Assembly (NCBI RefSeq): GCF_031624395.1
Contig: NZ_JAMQON010000002.1
Span: 62,001-126,000, forward strand
Direction: 5' to 3'
DNA: 64,000 nt
Source: Halomicroarcula saliterrae
Lineage (GTDB): Archaea; Halobacteriota; Halobacteria; Halobacteriales; Haloarculaceae
In this document: positions 8,776-16,211 of the stretch, in pieces
Position numbering within the stretch: the first letter of the stretch is position 1
How the letters are laid out: the number at the start of each line of letters is the position of its first letter
Notes under the pieces: generated by a model
Databases searched by the model: none
Seen by the model: only the letters and a program-made list of their open reading frames with translations
Told to the model about the DNA's origin: nothing
Program-made: the position numbers and the translations under genes

Positions 8776-9801
8776 ATGCGACGATTCGCGACACTCGTCG
8801 CCGGACTGCTCGTGCTCGCGTCGCTTTCGGCGACACCGGCGGTCGCGAGTGCACAGCAGACCGGCCAGAACTGTTCGTTCCCGACGACGCTGACCGACGC
8901 GACCGGGACCGAAGTGACCATCGAAGAGCGCCCCGACCGAGTGGTGACGACGAACCCCTCGGCCGCACAGACGATGTGGGAGATCGGCGGCCGCGACCAG
9001 GTCGTCGGGCTCACCCAGTACGCCGCGTATCTGGACGGGGCCGAGAGCCGGACGAACGTCTCGGCCAGTTTCGGCGTGAGCCGCGAGACGGTCGTCGGGA
9101 CGAACCCGGACCTCGTCATCGCGCCAAACGCCAGCGCCGGGGAGGTCCAGGGGCTTCGCGAGGCGGGGCTGACGGTGTACCACCTGCGCGAAGCGAAGAC
9201 CGTCGACGACATCGCCGAGAAGACCGCCACCATCGGACGCGTGACCGGTAACTGCGACGGGGCGGCCGAGACGAACACGTGGATGAACGCCAACGTCGAG
9301 ACGGTGCGCCAGCTCACCGCCGATATCGAGGACCAGCCGACGGTGCTGTACTCGCTGGGCGGCGGCTACGTCGCCGGCGGCGACACCTTCATCGACGCGC
9401 TGTTCGACGTCGTCGGCGCCGACAACGTCGCGGCGCGGGACCACTCGGGCTACCCGCAACTGAGCGACGAGGTCGTCTTGCGGCTCGACCCCGAAGTGCT
9501 GGTCGTCACCGAGCGGACCGCCGGCATCGCGAACGAGGAGCCGTTCGCGAGCACGCGGGCCGGGCAGACGAACACGACCGTCCGCGTCAACGTCCGCGAC
9601 CTCAACCAGCCGGCCCCGCGCAGCGTCGTCTACGTGGTTCGCAACATGACCCGGCAGCTCTACTTCGGCCCCGATGCGGCCGTCAGTGCGTCGGGGACGG
9701 CCACCCCGACCACGACCGCCGGTGACGGCCCCGGCTTCACCGCCGTCGGCGCGGTCGTCGCCGCGCTCGTGGCAGCGCTCGTCGCCCGCCGCCGGCAGTG
9801 A
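8776..9801 (+). CDS. btuF: Cobalamin-binding periplasmic-type protein with PGF-CTERM anchor
   Basis: This is the extracellular substrate-binding protein of the BtuCDF importer. A Sec signal peptide covers about residues 1-26. Two helical-backbone (TroA/BtuF-like) lobes follow, with the family phrase RPDRVVTTNPSAAQTMWEIG near 53-72. A threonine-rich spacer precedes a PGF-CTERM tail: PGF near 319-321, a hydrophobic helix and a terminal RRR. That tail marks it for archaeosortase processing and lipid anchoring. There is no lipobox cysteine. The divergent btuC-btuD gene pair supplies permease and ATPase. Confidence 0.88.
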   Translation: MRRFATLVAGLLVLASLSATPAVASAQQTGQNCSFPTTLTDATGTEVTIEERPDRVVTTNPSAAQTMWEIGGRDQVVGLTQYAAYLDGAESRTNVSASFGVSRETVVGTNPDLVIAPNASAGEVQGLREAGLTVYHLREAKTVDDIAEKTATIGRVTGNCDGAAETNTWMNANVETVRQLTADIEDQPTVLYSLGGGYVAGGDTFIDALFDVVGADNVAARDHSGYPQLSDEVVLRLDPEVLVVTERTAGIANEEPFASTRAGQTNTTVRVNVRDLNQPAPRSVVYVVRNMTRQLYFGPDAAVSASGTATPTTTAGDGPGFTAVGAVVAALVAALVARRRQ

Positions 9802-9899
9802 GCCACTTCCCACAAGCTAGCGGTACCGAACGATGGCGCCCCGTTACTCGCCGCGGTCGGTCGCGTGGACGGGAGTAAGGCCGCCGTAGGTCCCGCGGA

Positions 9900-9910
9900 G
9901 TGTTTTTGAA
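9900..9910 (+). terminator. T-tract after btuF
   Basis: GTGTTTTTGAA lies about 100 bases past the btuF stop. Haloarchaeal transcription often ends at such short T-runs. No strong hairpin precedes it, so the call is weak. Confidence 0.3.
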
Positions 9911-9985
9911 ACCCTGATTTCCGAGGCCGGTCACTGAAAGGATGAAATAACAAGACCGGTCGGTGTCGGAGATGAGAGCCTGTTC

Positions 9986-11077
9986 ATGTCTTCGTACACC
10001 ATCCGCTGGTACCGACCCGGCGACAGAGCACAGTACCTCGACCTCTATGCCGACGTTCTCGACACGTGGAGCCACAGCCCGGAGTGGTTCGACTGGAAGT
10101 ACGTCTCGAACCCCTACGTCGACCACGTGCCCATAGTCGTCGCCACCGAGAACGGCGACCTCGTCGGGGCGCGCTCTTTCTTCGCGCTCCCGATGACCGT
10201 CGGTGGCGACGAGTACGGGGCGCTGGAACCCTGTGATACGATGGTGCGGCCCGACCACCGGCGACAGGGCCTGTTCACGCGGATGACCGAGCGCGCCATC
10301 GAGCGGTACGAGGACCGCGAGCGCGCCTTCTTCTTCAACTTCCCGAACGAGGTGACGCTGCGTGGCAACGAGAAGCTCGGCTGGCAGCGTGTCGGGTCGG
10401 CCCCGCTGGCCTACCGCGTCGAGAACGTCACGCCGTTTCTCACGGCTCGAACGACCGCCCCGGGAGCGGAGCTGGCCGGCGCTGTCGGCACGCGGCTCGC
10501 CTCGGCGTACAACCGGCTTCGCGAGCGACGGCGCCGACCTCAGCCTGCGGTCTCGGTCCGACACGAGCAGCCAGTGCCCGTCGAGCAACTGGCCGGACTG
10601 TACGAGACCACTGCCCCCGACACGATACACGCCCACCGGGACGCCCAGTTCTACCGGTGGCGGCTCTCGAACCCCAACTGGGACTACTCGGCGTTCGTCG
10701 CCGAGTCGGGGGAGGCCCGCGCCGCGGTGGTCGTCGCTCGCGTCCCCGCCGGCAAGCTGTACGGCCCGGAGGTCACCAGAATCGTCGACGTCCTGCCCCT
10801 GACCGGCCACGACCGCCGAGAGCCGCTGGTCCGTGCGCTCGTAGCGCGCGTGCAGTCGGCGTTTCCGACCTCGGACCTCTTCGTCGCGCCGTCGACGCTT
10901 CCCCGTGGCCTGCTCCGGGACTACGGCTTCCACCACGACGACACGGCGCCCCTCTCGTATCTGACCGACGAGCGGCCCCATCTCGTCCGGGCGCTGGACA
11001 GCTGGACGCCGGCGGGCAAGCGGCTCACCGAGAGCGACAACTGGACGACGACGCTCCTCGAAACCGACACCGGCTAG
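9986..11077 (+). CDS. GNAT-family N-acetyltransferase
   Basis: This is an acyl-CoA-dependent transferase of unknown substrate. The N-terminal half is a GNAT fold: after the VGARSFFALPM strand comes the acetyl-CoA loop at DTMVRPDHRRQGLFTRM (about 84-100), matching the V-x-P-x-x-R-x-x-G-x-G/L-x pattern. The second half (about 190-350) resembles a further degenerate GNAT-like domain, as in haloarchaeal two-domain members. Length is 363 residues. The gene has a 184-bp upstream gap containing a weak AT-rich stretch (9940-9955). It meets the flavoprotein gene tail to tail with a 2-bp gap. Confidence 0.8.
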   Translation: MSSYTIRWYRPGDRAQYLDLYADVLDTWSHSPEWFDWKYVSNPYVDHVPIVVATENGDLVGARSFFALPMTVGGDEYGALEPCDTMVRPDHRRQGLFTRMTERAIERYEDRERAFFFNFPNEVTLRGNEKLGWQRVGSAPLAYRVENVTPFLTARTTAPGAELAGAVGTRLASAYNRLRERRRRPQPAVSVRHEQPVPVEQLAGLYETTAPDTIHAHRDAQFYRWRLSNPNWDYSAFVAESGEARAAVVVARVPAGKLYGPEVTRIVDVLPLTGHDRREPLVRALVARVQSAFPTSDLFVAPSTLPRGLLRDYGFHHDDTAPLSYLTDERPHLVRALDSWTPAGKRLTESDNWTTTLLETDTG

Positions 11078-11079
11078 GG

Positions 11080-12279
11080 CTACTCCGCGTGTTCGGACAC
11101 GTCCACGATATCGTCGACCTCGGGCTCCGGGGCGCCCTCGTCGGCGATGCCCACTTCCTCGCGGACGAGCTCAGTCGCTTCCCGTATCGCGCCGACGCTG
11201 CTCAGATAGCCCGCGCCGACGGTGGTCTTGAGCGCCAGCGCCGGACGGCCGGTCAGCACCGTCGGCCCGACCTTCGCGACCGCGTCGTCGCCGACCGAGA
11301 CCAGCCAGCCGGGCACGTCGAAGCGGTAGCGGGCGAGTCGCGGCTCGAAGCCGTCGCCGTCTCGCCGGTGCTCGACCAGCGCCCGGACGTTGTCGGCGGC
11401 CACGCTCGCCTCCCGGATGGCCGCCGCGGCGCTCGCCGGGACGGCCGCGCCGTCGCTGTCGACGACGCGGGCCACGTCGCCCACTGCGAAGGTCGACTCG
11501 CCGAGTCGGAGGTCCGCACGCACGACGGGCCGGTCGTCGCGCATTGCCGGCGGCCCCTGAATGCCGCCGGTCCAGACGAACTGGTCGTAGCCGAGTTCGC
11601 CGCCGGTGTCGAGTTCGATGGTCTCGCCGTCGGCCCGCGAGACGCCCGTCCCCGTCCGGACCGTGACCCCGGCGTCGAGCAGGGCATCGTGGACGGCCCG
11701 CTGGAACGACTGGGGGAACGCGGGGGCGACCTCGGGCTCCTGTTCGAGCAGGCAGACCTCGGCGTCGACGGCCGCCTCGTCGGCCAGTTCGGCCAGTTCG
11801 CCGGCGACCTGCACGCCCGACAGCCCCGCGCCGCCGACGACGACGCGGTCGCCGTCGGCGAGGTCGAGAAAGTCCGCGCGTATCTCCCGGGCGTCTGCGA
11901 GCCGCTTCAGCGGCGTGGCGTGCTCGCGCACGCCCGCTAAACCGTAGAACGCCGTCCGGGCGCCGAGACACACCGCGCCCACGTCGTAGTCGAGCGTCTC
12001 CTCGCCTCCGCCCGGGCGTTCCAGCGTCGCTTCGCCCGCGTCGGCGTCGATATCGGTCACCGAGGCCCGGCGGACCGTACAGTCGAGCGCGTCGGTAAGC
12101 GTGACCGTGATGTCGTCGGCCAGCGACGGCCGGCGGACGACCCGGTGGAGCTCGTGCTGGACGAGGTGGTCAGCGGACTCGTCGACGACGACTAGCTCCG
12201 CGTCGTCGGGGAGGGTCCGTTCGAGCGTCCGAGCGAGGGTCAGACCGGCGTAGCCGGCACCGAGAACCGCGACTAGCAT
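11080..12279 (-). CDS. NADH dehydrogenase-like FAD/NAD(P)-disulfide oxidoreductase family protein
   Basis: This is a flavoprotein of the type II NADH dehydrogenase/sulfide-quinone reductase class. The FAD-binding GAGYAG motif is at 7-12, a second dinucleotide motif VVVGGAGLSGVQVAGEL near 146-162, and the C-terminal FAD-binding STFAVGDVARV near 275-285. The protein has 399 residues and no clear transmembrane helix; the C-terminal amphipathic region could touch the membrane. It probably transfers electrons from NAD(P)H to menaquinone, which is inference. No neighbouring respiratory genes are present. Confidence 0.82.
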   Translation of the reverse strand: MLVAVLGAGYAGLTLARTLERTLPDDAELVVVDESADHLVQHELHRVVRRPSLADDITVTLTDALDCTVRRASVTDIDADAGEATLERPGGGEETLDYDVGAVCLGARTAFYGLAGVREHATPLKRLADAREIRADFLDLADGDRVVVGGAGLSGVQVAGELAELADEAAVDAEVCLLEQEPEVAPAFPQSFQRAVHDALLDAGVTVRTGTGVSRADGETIELDTGGELGYDQFVWTGGIQGPPAMRDDRPVVRADLRLGESTFAVGDVARVVDSDGAAVPASAAAAIREASVAADNVRALVEHRRDGDGFEPRLARYRFDVPGWLVSVGDDAVAKVGPTVLTGRPALALKTTVGAGYLSSVGAIREATELVREEVGIADEGAPEPEVDDIVDVSEHAE

Positions 12280-12458
12280 GAAGCGGGGTTAGGACTGGAC
12301 GGGGATAATCTTGTTCCGGCAGTCTCGGTGTCGGAAGGTCGGCACTCCACACAGTGGGGCCGGATAGCGACACTGCAAACAGCCAGAAAGCCCCCGGTTC
12401 AGCCCGACGGGACTTTCGGGCTCTCGGTAGTAGCGGAGGACACTGCGCCGCCCGCTAC

Positions 12459-13433
12459 TCAGAACAGCGCGTCGTCTTCGTCCAGCACGGTTGCGGGCCC
12501 GCCGACCTCCCAGATACGGGTGTCGACGCCGCAGTCCGCCACCGCCTTCTCGACGCGGTCGACGTACTCCTCGGTGGTGTTGACGTAGGTGCTCGCGCCG
12601 GTGTCGACCGAGAAGTACACCGGAACGTCCTCCTCCTCGCGGAGCTCCCGAACGGTGTTGAAAATCTCGATGGTGCGGGGCTGCCAGTACACCCAGCCCG
12701 CGGGGCCGGTCATCGTTGTCGCGGCCAGCGACAGCGAGTCGTGTTCGGCCAGTTCGAACGCGCGGCCGAAGTCGCCGTCGTACAGCGCGTCGCGCATGTC
12801 CGAAATCTGGTACTGGATGTGGGCCATCCGTGCCTGGAACATGTGGCTGTCGGCGGCTTCCCGGTGGGCGGCCTCGGTCTCCTTGTAGGAGGGGACCATC
12901 CCGGCGACGATGCGCAGGTCGTCTTCGAGGTCGGTCTCGATGCGCTCGCTGCGGCAGTCCCGGTCGTTGACGCCGGTCTTGAGGTGCGAGAACGCGCCGG
13001 TGACGGCGCGGGCGGCCGAGGCGGAGCCCCGGCGCGCGACCGTCGAGATCTCGGGGCGAGTCATGTCGAGCCCGGCCGCTTCGACCAGCGCCGTCGCCGC
13101 CGCGGCGAAACCCGACGAGGAGGACCCAAAGCCGATGTTCGTCGGGAAGTCGTTGGTCGACTCGAACCGGACCCCGTGGTCGATGTCCGCGATGTCGCGG
13201 ACGTGGTCGACGACCGAGTCGATGCGTTCGGCGCCGCGACCCTCGACGGCCTCGCCGTCGATGACGTAGCTGTCCGCGTCGAGTTCGGGGTCGAACTCGA
13301 CGGTGGTCTTCGTTCGGCTGGGCGCTGTACTGACGGAGATGCTGTCGTGGTACGGCATCCGCCGCTCCTCGTCGCGCATCCCGTGGTACTTCACCAACCC
13401 CTGAATCGGGTGGGCCTTCGCGGTCGCTTTCAT
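12459..13433 (-). CDS. mvaD: Phosphomevalonate decarboxylase (haloarchaeal MvaD-type GHMP enzyme)
   Basis: This is an isoprenoid-pathway enzyme homologous to mevalonate diphosphate decarboxylase. In Haloferax volcanii the corresponding enzyme was shown to decarboxylate phosphomevalonate to isopentenyl phosphate, so the same role is likely here. The GHMP motif PTNIGFGSSSSGFA lies near 97-110, the lysine loop AHPIQGLVKYHG near 7-18, and SVDTGAS near 279-285 contains the expected catalytic Asp. Length is 324 residues. It is monocistronic by appearance, with a 179-bp gap before the flavoprotein gene that shows no supported gene. Confidence 0.88.
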   Translation of the reverse strand: MKATAKAHPIQGLVKYHGMRDEERRMPYHDSISVSTAPSRTKTTVEFDPELDADSYVIDGEAVEGRGAERIDSVVDHVRDIADIDHGVRFESTNDFPTNIGFGSSSSGFAAAATALVEAAGLDMTRPEISTVARRGSASAARAVTGAFSHLKTGVNDRDCRSERIETDLEDDLRIVAGMVPSYKETEAAHREAADSHMFQARMAHIQYQISDMRDALYDGDFGRAFELAEHDSLSLAATTMTGPAGWVYWQPRTIEIFNTVRELREEEDVPVYFSVDTGASTYVNTTEEYVDRVEKAVADCGVDTRIWEVGGPATVLDEDDALF

Positions 13434-13618
13434 ACCTCACCCTTCCGGGCCGGTCACTTTGCTATTGCGAACCGACGCTGGACCGCGTCGGGTCGGTGTG
13501 TGGCTCCGACACGAGTGGAGTGGCGATGTATCAATCCACGACTTTTTGGGAGTGTAATTGAATATCTGTTTTCTTATGTACCGCCTAATAGCCTACGTGT
13601 GCTACTTATTGACTGAGA

Positions 13619-13629
13619 AACTTTAATAC
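13619..13629 (+). promoter_or_regulatory. TATA-like element before the 58-residue gene
   Basis: AACTTTAATAC lies in an unusually AT-rich 100-bp stretch, about 35 bases upstream of ATG 13660. That spacing implies a short leader of a few bases. Confidence 0.4.
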
Positions 13630-13659
13630 TCTGCCGAGATACCACTCGAACGAAGAACG

Positions 13660-13836
13660 ATGTCATACAGGTCCCTCACGACGGCGCTGACACTGTACCG
13701 CGGCGGAACGCTCGGCCTCGAACAGGCCGCTACTTACGGCAACGTCCAGACCGGGAAGCTGGCCTCGGAACTGCGCTCGCGGGGTATCGCCGTCCGCGAA
13801 GAGGACGGCGAGTCGCTCGCCCGCGGCGCGAACTGA
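13660..13836 (+). CDS. Small haloarchaeal protein, DUF7317-like
   Basis: This 58-residue protein begins MSYRSLTTALTLYRGGTLGL. It fits a winged-helix-like small family: EQAATYGNVQTGKLASELRSR resembles a recognition helix and wing. I recall this as a conserved haloarchaeal family (DUF7317), but the function is unknown. A TATA-like CTTTAATAC lies 32-40 bases upstream. It is an isolated gene between mvaD and the adenosyltransferase. Confidence 0.7.
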   Translation: MSYRSLTTALTLYRGGTLGLEQAATYGNVQTGKLASELRSRGIAVREEDGESLARGAN

Positions 13837-13897
13837 GTCCGGAAGGCCAGTCCCCGCCGGCGCTGTGGTACATTTCTCCGAGAAGCCGTACCGCGTC

Positions 13898-14434
13898 TCA
13901 GTACTCCGGACTCTCCTCGCGGACGCCCTCGCGCTTGTTGACAAGCCGCGCGAGTGTAAACAGCGTGTCCGAGAGGCGGTTGAGATAGATGATAGCGGTC
14001 CCGTTGATGCCGGCCTCCTCGGCGGCCAGCGAGACACAGCGCCGCTCCGCGCGCCGGCAGACCGCCCGTGCGTGGTGGAGTTTCGCGCCAGGCGGCGAGC
14101 CCGACGGCAGGATGAACGACTCCAGCGGGTCCAGCTCCTCGTCGGCGTCGTCTATCATCTCCTCGATAGTGTCGACGTGTTCCTCGGTGATCTGGGGGTC
14201 GTCCTCGTCGGGCTGGGGGTTCGCGAAGTCCGCCTGCACGATGTGGAGGTGGTTCTGGATGGTCCGCAGGTCGTCGTCGATGTCGTCGTGGCCAGTCGGC
14301 CGGACGACGCCGACCAGCGCGTTCACCTCGTCGACGGTCCCGTAGGCCTCGATGCGCCGGGAGTCCTTCGAGACGCGGTCCATCGTCCGCAGGTCGGTCT
14401 GACCCTGGTCACCGCGACCGGTGTAGATCGTCAT
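13898..14434 (-). CDS. Cob(I)yrinic acid a,c-diamide adenosyltransferase, PduO type
   Basis: This enzyme transfers the adenosyl group from ATP to cob(I)alamin, making coenzyme B12. The 178-residue protein has the PduO N-terminal ATP loop TIYTGRGDQGQTDL (2-15). Later helices include VDEVNALVG and LHHARAVCRRAERR, where the conserved Arg residues bind ATP, and the final IYLNRLSDTLFTLAR. ATG 14434 is chosen; the long upstream extension of the frame is a shadow of msrA. With btuCDF 5 kb away it forms a B12 uptake and activation theme. Confidence 0.9.
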   Translation of the reverse strand: MTIYTGRGDQGQTDLRTMDRVSKDSRRIEAYGTVDEVNALVGVVRPTGHDDIDDDLRTIQNHLHIVQADFANPQPDEDDPQITEEHVDTIEEMIDDADEELDPLESFILPSGSPPGAKLHHARAVCRRAERRCVSLAAEEAGINGTAIIYLNRLSDTLFTLARLVNKREGVREESPEY

Positions 14435-14490
14435 GTTCGTGGCTGGGGCTGCCACGCTCTTATATTCTCGTTCGCCCGCGACGGCGCCGT

Positions 14491-15159
14491 TCACAGCCGC
14501 CGTTCGAGCTCCGACAGCGCCGCCGGCGAGAGCGCGACCTCGGCGAGCAGAGCGTCGCGCTGGTCGGCCCCGCCGTGGCCCGCGACGAACCCGTTCAGCC
14601 GCGCCGCGACCGTCGAGTCGACCAGCGCCGGACCGTAGATATCTTCGAGTTCGTCGCCGAGCACCGGCGTCGAGCGCAGTTCGTACTTCTGGTGGTACGC
14701 CTCGGCGGGCGTGAACGCGTCGAGTGACTCGATAGCCGTCTCGACGGACTGGCCCGTCCGCGCTTCCAGCGCCGCTGCCGACGCCTCGGCGGCCTCGCGC
14801 TGTGCCCCGTCGTGGGCCAGCACGACCCCGCGGTACTGTCGCTTGTGCGGCGCCGAGAACGGGCTGTGGTTCGCCCAGAACGCGTTCAGGAGGGCGTCGT
14901 ACTCCAGCATCTCCGGGTCGTACTCGACCTGTACGACCTCGGTGTGGTCGCCCAGCGAGTAGTAGCTCGGCTCCGGCTCGGTCCCGCCCGCGTAGCCGAC
15001 ACGCGTCCGGACGACCCCGTCCATCGCGCCGAACCGCGCGTCCGGCCCCCAGAAACAGCCCATCCCGAACGTCGCCGTGGCTGTCTCGGACGGCGGGAGG
15101 GCCGCTGCGTCGCGTTCCAGCGCCGTGAGTGGTGCCTCTCCGTCCTCGACCGTGGTCAT
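14491..15159 (-). CDS. msrA: Peptide methionine-S-sulfoxide reductase
   Basis: This enzyme repairs oxidised methionine (S-epimer) in the cytoplasm. The catalytic motif GCFWGPD contains Cys35. The family pattern continues with VGYAGGTEPEPSYYSLGDHTE and the QYRGVVL segment. The N-terminal 25 residues and the C-terminal tail (about 180-222) are longer than in the minimal enzyme, and no obvious resolving Cys is seen near the C-terminus, so recycling may be thioredoxin-direct. It is followed, on the same strand, by the adenosyltransferase after a 56-bp gap. Confidence 0.92.
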   Translation of the reverse strand: MTTVEDGEAPLTALERDAAALPPSETATATFGMGCFWGPDARFGAMDGVVRTRVGYAGGTEPEPSYYSLGDHTEVVQVEYDPEMLEYDALLNAFWANHSPFSAPHKRQYRGVVLAHDGAQREAAEASAAALEARTGQSVETAIESLDAFTPAEAYHQKYELRSTPVLGDELEDIYGPALVDSTVAARLNGFVAGHGGADQRDALLAEVALSPAALSELERRL

Positions 15160-15365
15160 GTTCGCAGTACGTGGTCCGGCCGTTTGCCTGTTCGGGTCGA
15201 GAAACCGGAGACAGAGCTGTGAACACGGCTCGTTGCCGTGCCGAAACAGAGTCGCCCGTTACGGGGACACGCCGGGGCGCCAGAACTGTAATCGTCCCGA
15301 CGACTACGAGCCACACCTGTCCCGGAACCGGGAGCTTCAATTGCTCGGGCGAGTAAGACGGTGCC

Positions 15366-15536
15366 ATGAGCCTCGAACTGGAGCACTACTGCCCGAACTG
15401 CGAGGAGTACCGCGAGTTCTGGAAGGTCGCCAGCACGACGATGCATCTCGGGCAGAAGGTCAAGTGGCACTGCGGGGAGTGTGATTACGGGTTCGTCCGT
15501 ATCGACGGCGAGGTCGACACAGCACAGAGCGCCTAA
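15366..15536 (+). CDS. Small zinc-ribbon protein (DUF7838-like)
   Basis: This is a 56-residue protein with two CxxC knuckles, CPNC (9-12) and CGEC (36-39), so it probably folds as one zinc ribbon. A conserved haloarchaeal family looks like this, but its function is unknown. ATG 15366 is about 35 bases downstream of a CTTCAATTG AT-rich patch. It precedes another small gene and the response regulator on the same strand. Confidence 0.75.
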   Translation: MSLELEHYCPNCEEYREFWKVASTTMHLGQKVKWHCGECDYGFVRIDGEVDTAQSA

Positions 15537-15606
15537 CGCCTATATAGCGGTACTGAGCGTTCTTAGCAGCCGTTTTAGCCGTCCCCCTGTTCCGTCGACC
15601 TGCAGG

Positions 15607-15804
15607 ATGAGTCTGGATTCAAAGCGGGTGGCCGCGTCGGCCACCGACCGACCGGCCGTGGAACTGTCGCTGACCGTCGTCCGGTACACCGACGGTCCGG
15701 ACCGCGGGACGATCTACCCGCCGGAGAGCGCCGGCGACGCGCGGATGTCGACGTGGCTGAGCGCCGACCGGGCGGCGTTCGTCGACCTCGCCGCGATGCG
15801 GTGA
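15607..15804 (+). CDS. Small haloarchaeal protein, DUF7511-like
   Basis: This is a 65-residue protein with no membrane segment. Its core is VELSLTVVRYTDGPDRGTIYP followed by MSTWLSADRAAFVDL, a pattern I associate with the haloarchaeal DUF7511 family. Function is unknown. The annotated start ATG 15607 is preferred to an upstream in-frame ATG at 15481, which would overlap the preceding zinc-ribbon gene. The gene lies directly before the response regulator. Confidence 0.68.
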   Translation: MSLDSKRVAASATDRPAVELSLTVVRYTDGPDRGTIYPPESAGDARMSTWLSADRAAFVDLAAMR

Positions 15805-15811
15805 CCGTAGG

Positions 15812-15822
15812 TTTTTATTTTA
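15812..15822 (+). promoter_or_regulatory. TATA element of the response-regulator gene
   Basis: TTTTTATTTTA is centred 26 bases before ATG 15843. It supports a leaderless start there and argues against the longer frame from 15753. Confidence 0.6.
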
Positions 15823-15842
15823 GAAGCTGGTACCGTCACGGG

Positions 15843-16211
15843 ATGAGCATCGAGGTGCTCCTGGTCGACGAGGACAGGGACGTGCTGGAAATCGTCCAGA
15901 CGTTTCTGGAGCAGGAGGACGACCTCGACGTAACGAGCGAAGCCGACCCCGAGTCCGCACTGGAACTGGCGCTGACGGGCGACTACGACGTGGTCGTCAG
16001 CGATTACAAGATGCCGCGCCTCGACGGTCTCGAACTCTGTGCGGCGCTTCGGGACCGGGACCGACCGCTGCCCTTCCTGCTGTTCAGCGCCCGCGAGCCC
16101 GAGGACGTGCAGCCGGCGGCCGCCGACGCCGGTGTGACGGGGTTCGTCCAGAAGGGGACCGGGACCGAACAGTACAGCGTCCTCGCGGACAAGATCCGCG
16201 CCGCGACCTAG
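15843..16211 (+). CDS. Stand-alone response regulator receiver domain protein
   Basis: This CheY-like 122-residue receiver has no output domain. The acidic pocket VDEDRD is at 8-13, phospho-acceptor Asp54 in VVSDYKMPRLDG, the switch Ser82 in FSARE and Lys104 in FVQKG. It should be phosphorylated by a histidine kinase and act by protein contact. The gene converges on the giant sensor kinase with the stop codons overlapping in CTAG, so partnership with that kinase is plausible but not shown. Confidence 0.9.
   Translation: MSIEVLLVDEDRDVLEIVQTFLEQEDDLDVTSEADPESALELALTGDYDVVVSDYKMPRLDGLELCAALRDRDRPLPFLLFSAREPEDVQPAAADAGVTGFVQKGTGTEQYSVLADKIRAAT

Noticed and set aside
12289-12458. Minus-strand cysteine-rich end (CLQCRYPAPLCG then HRDC) before the flavoprotein gene
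   Set aside because: It could look like a small zinc finger, but no ATG, GTG or promoter precedes it in frame, and the spacing does not match a family I know.
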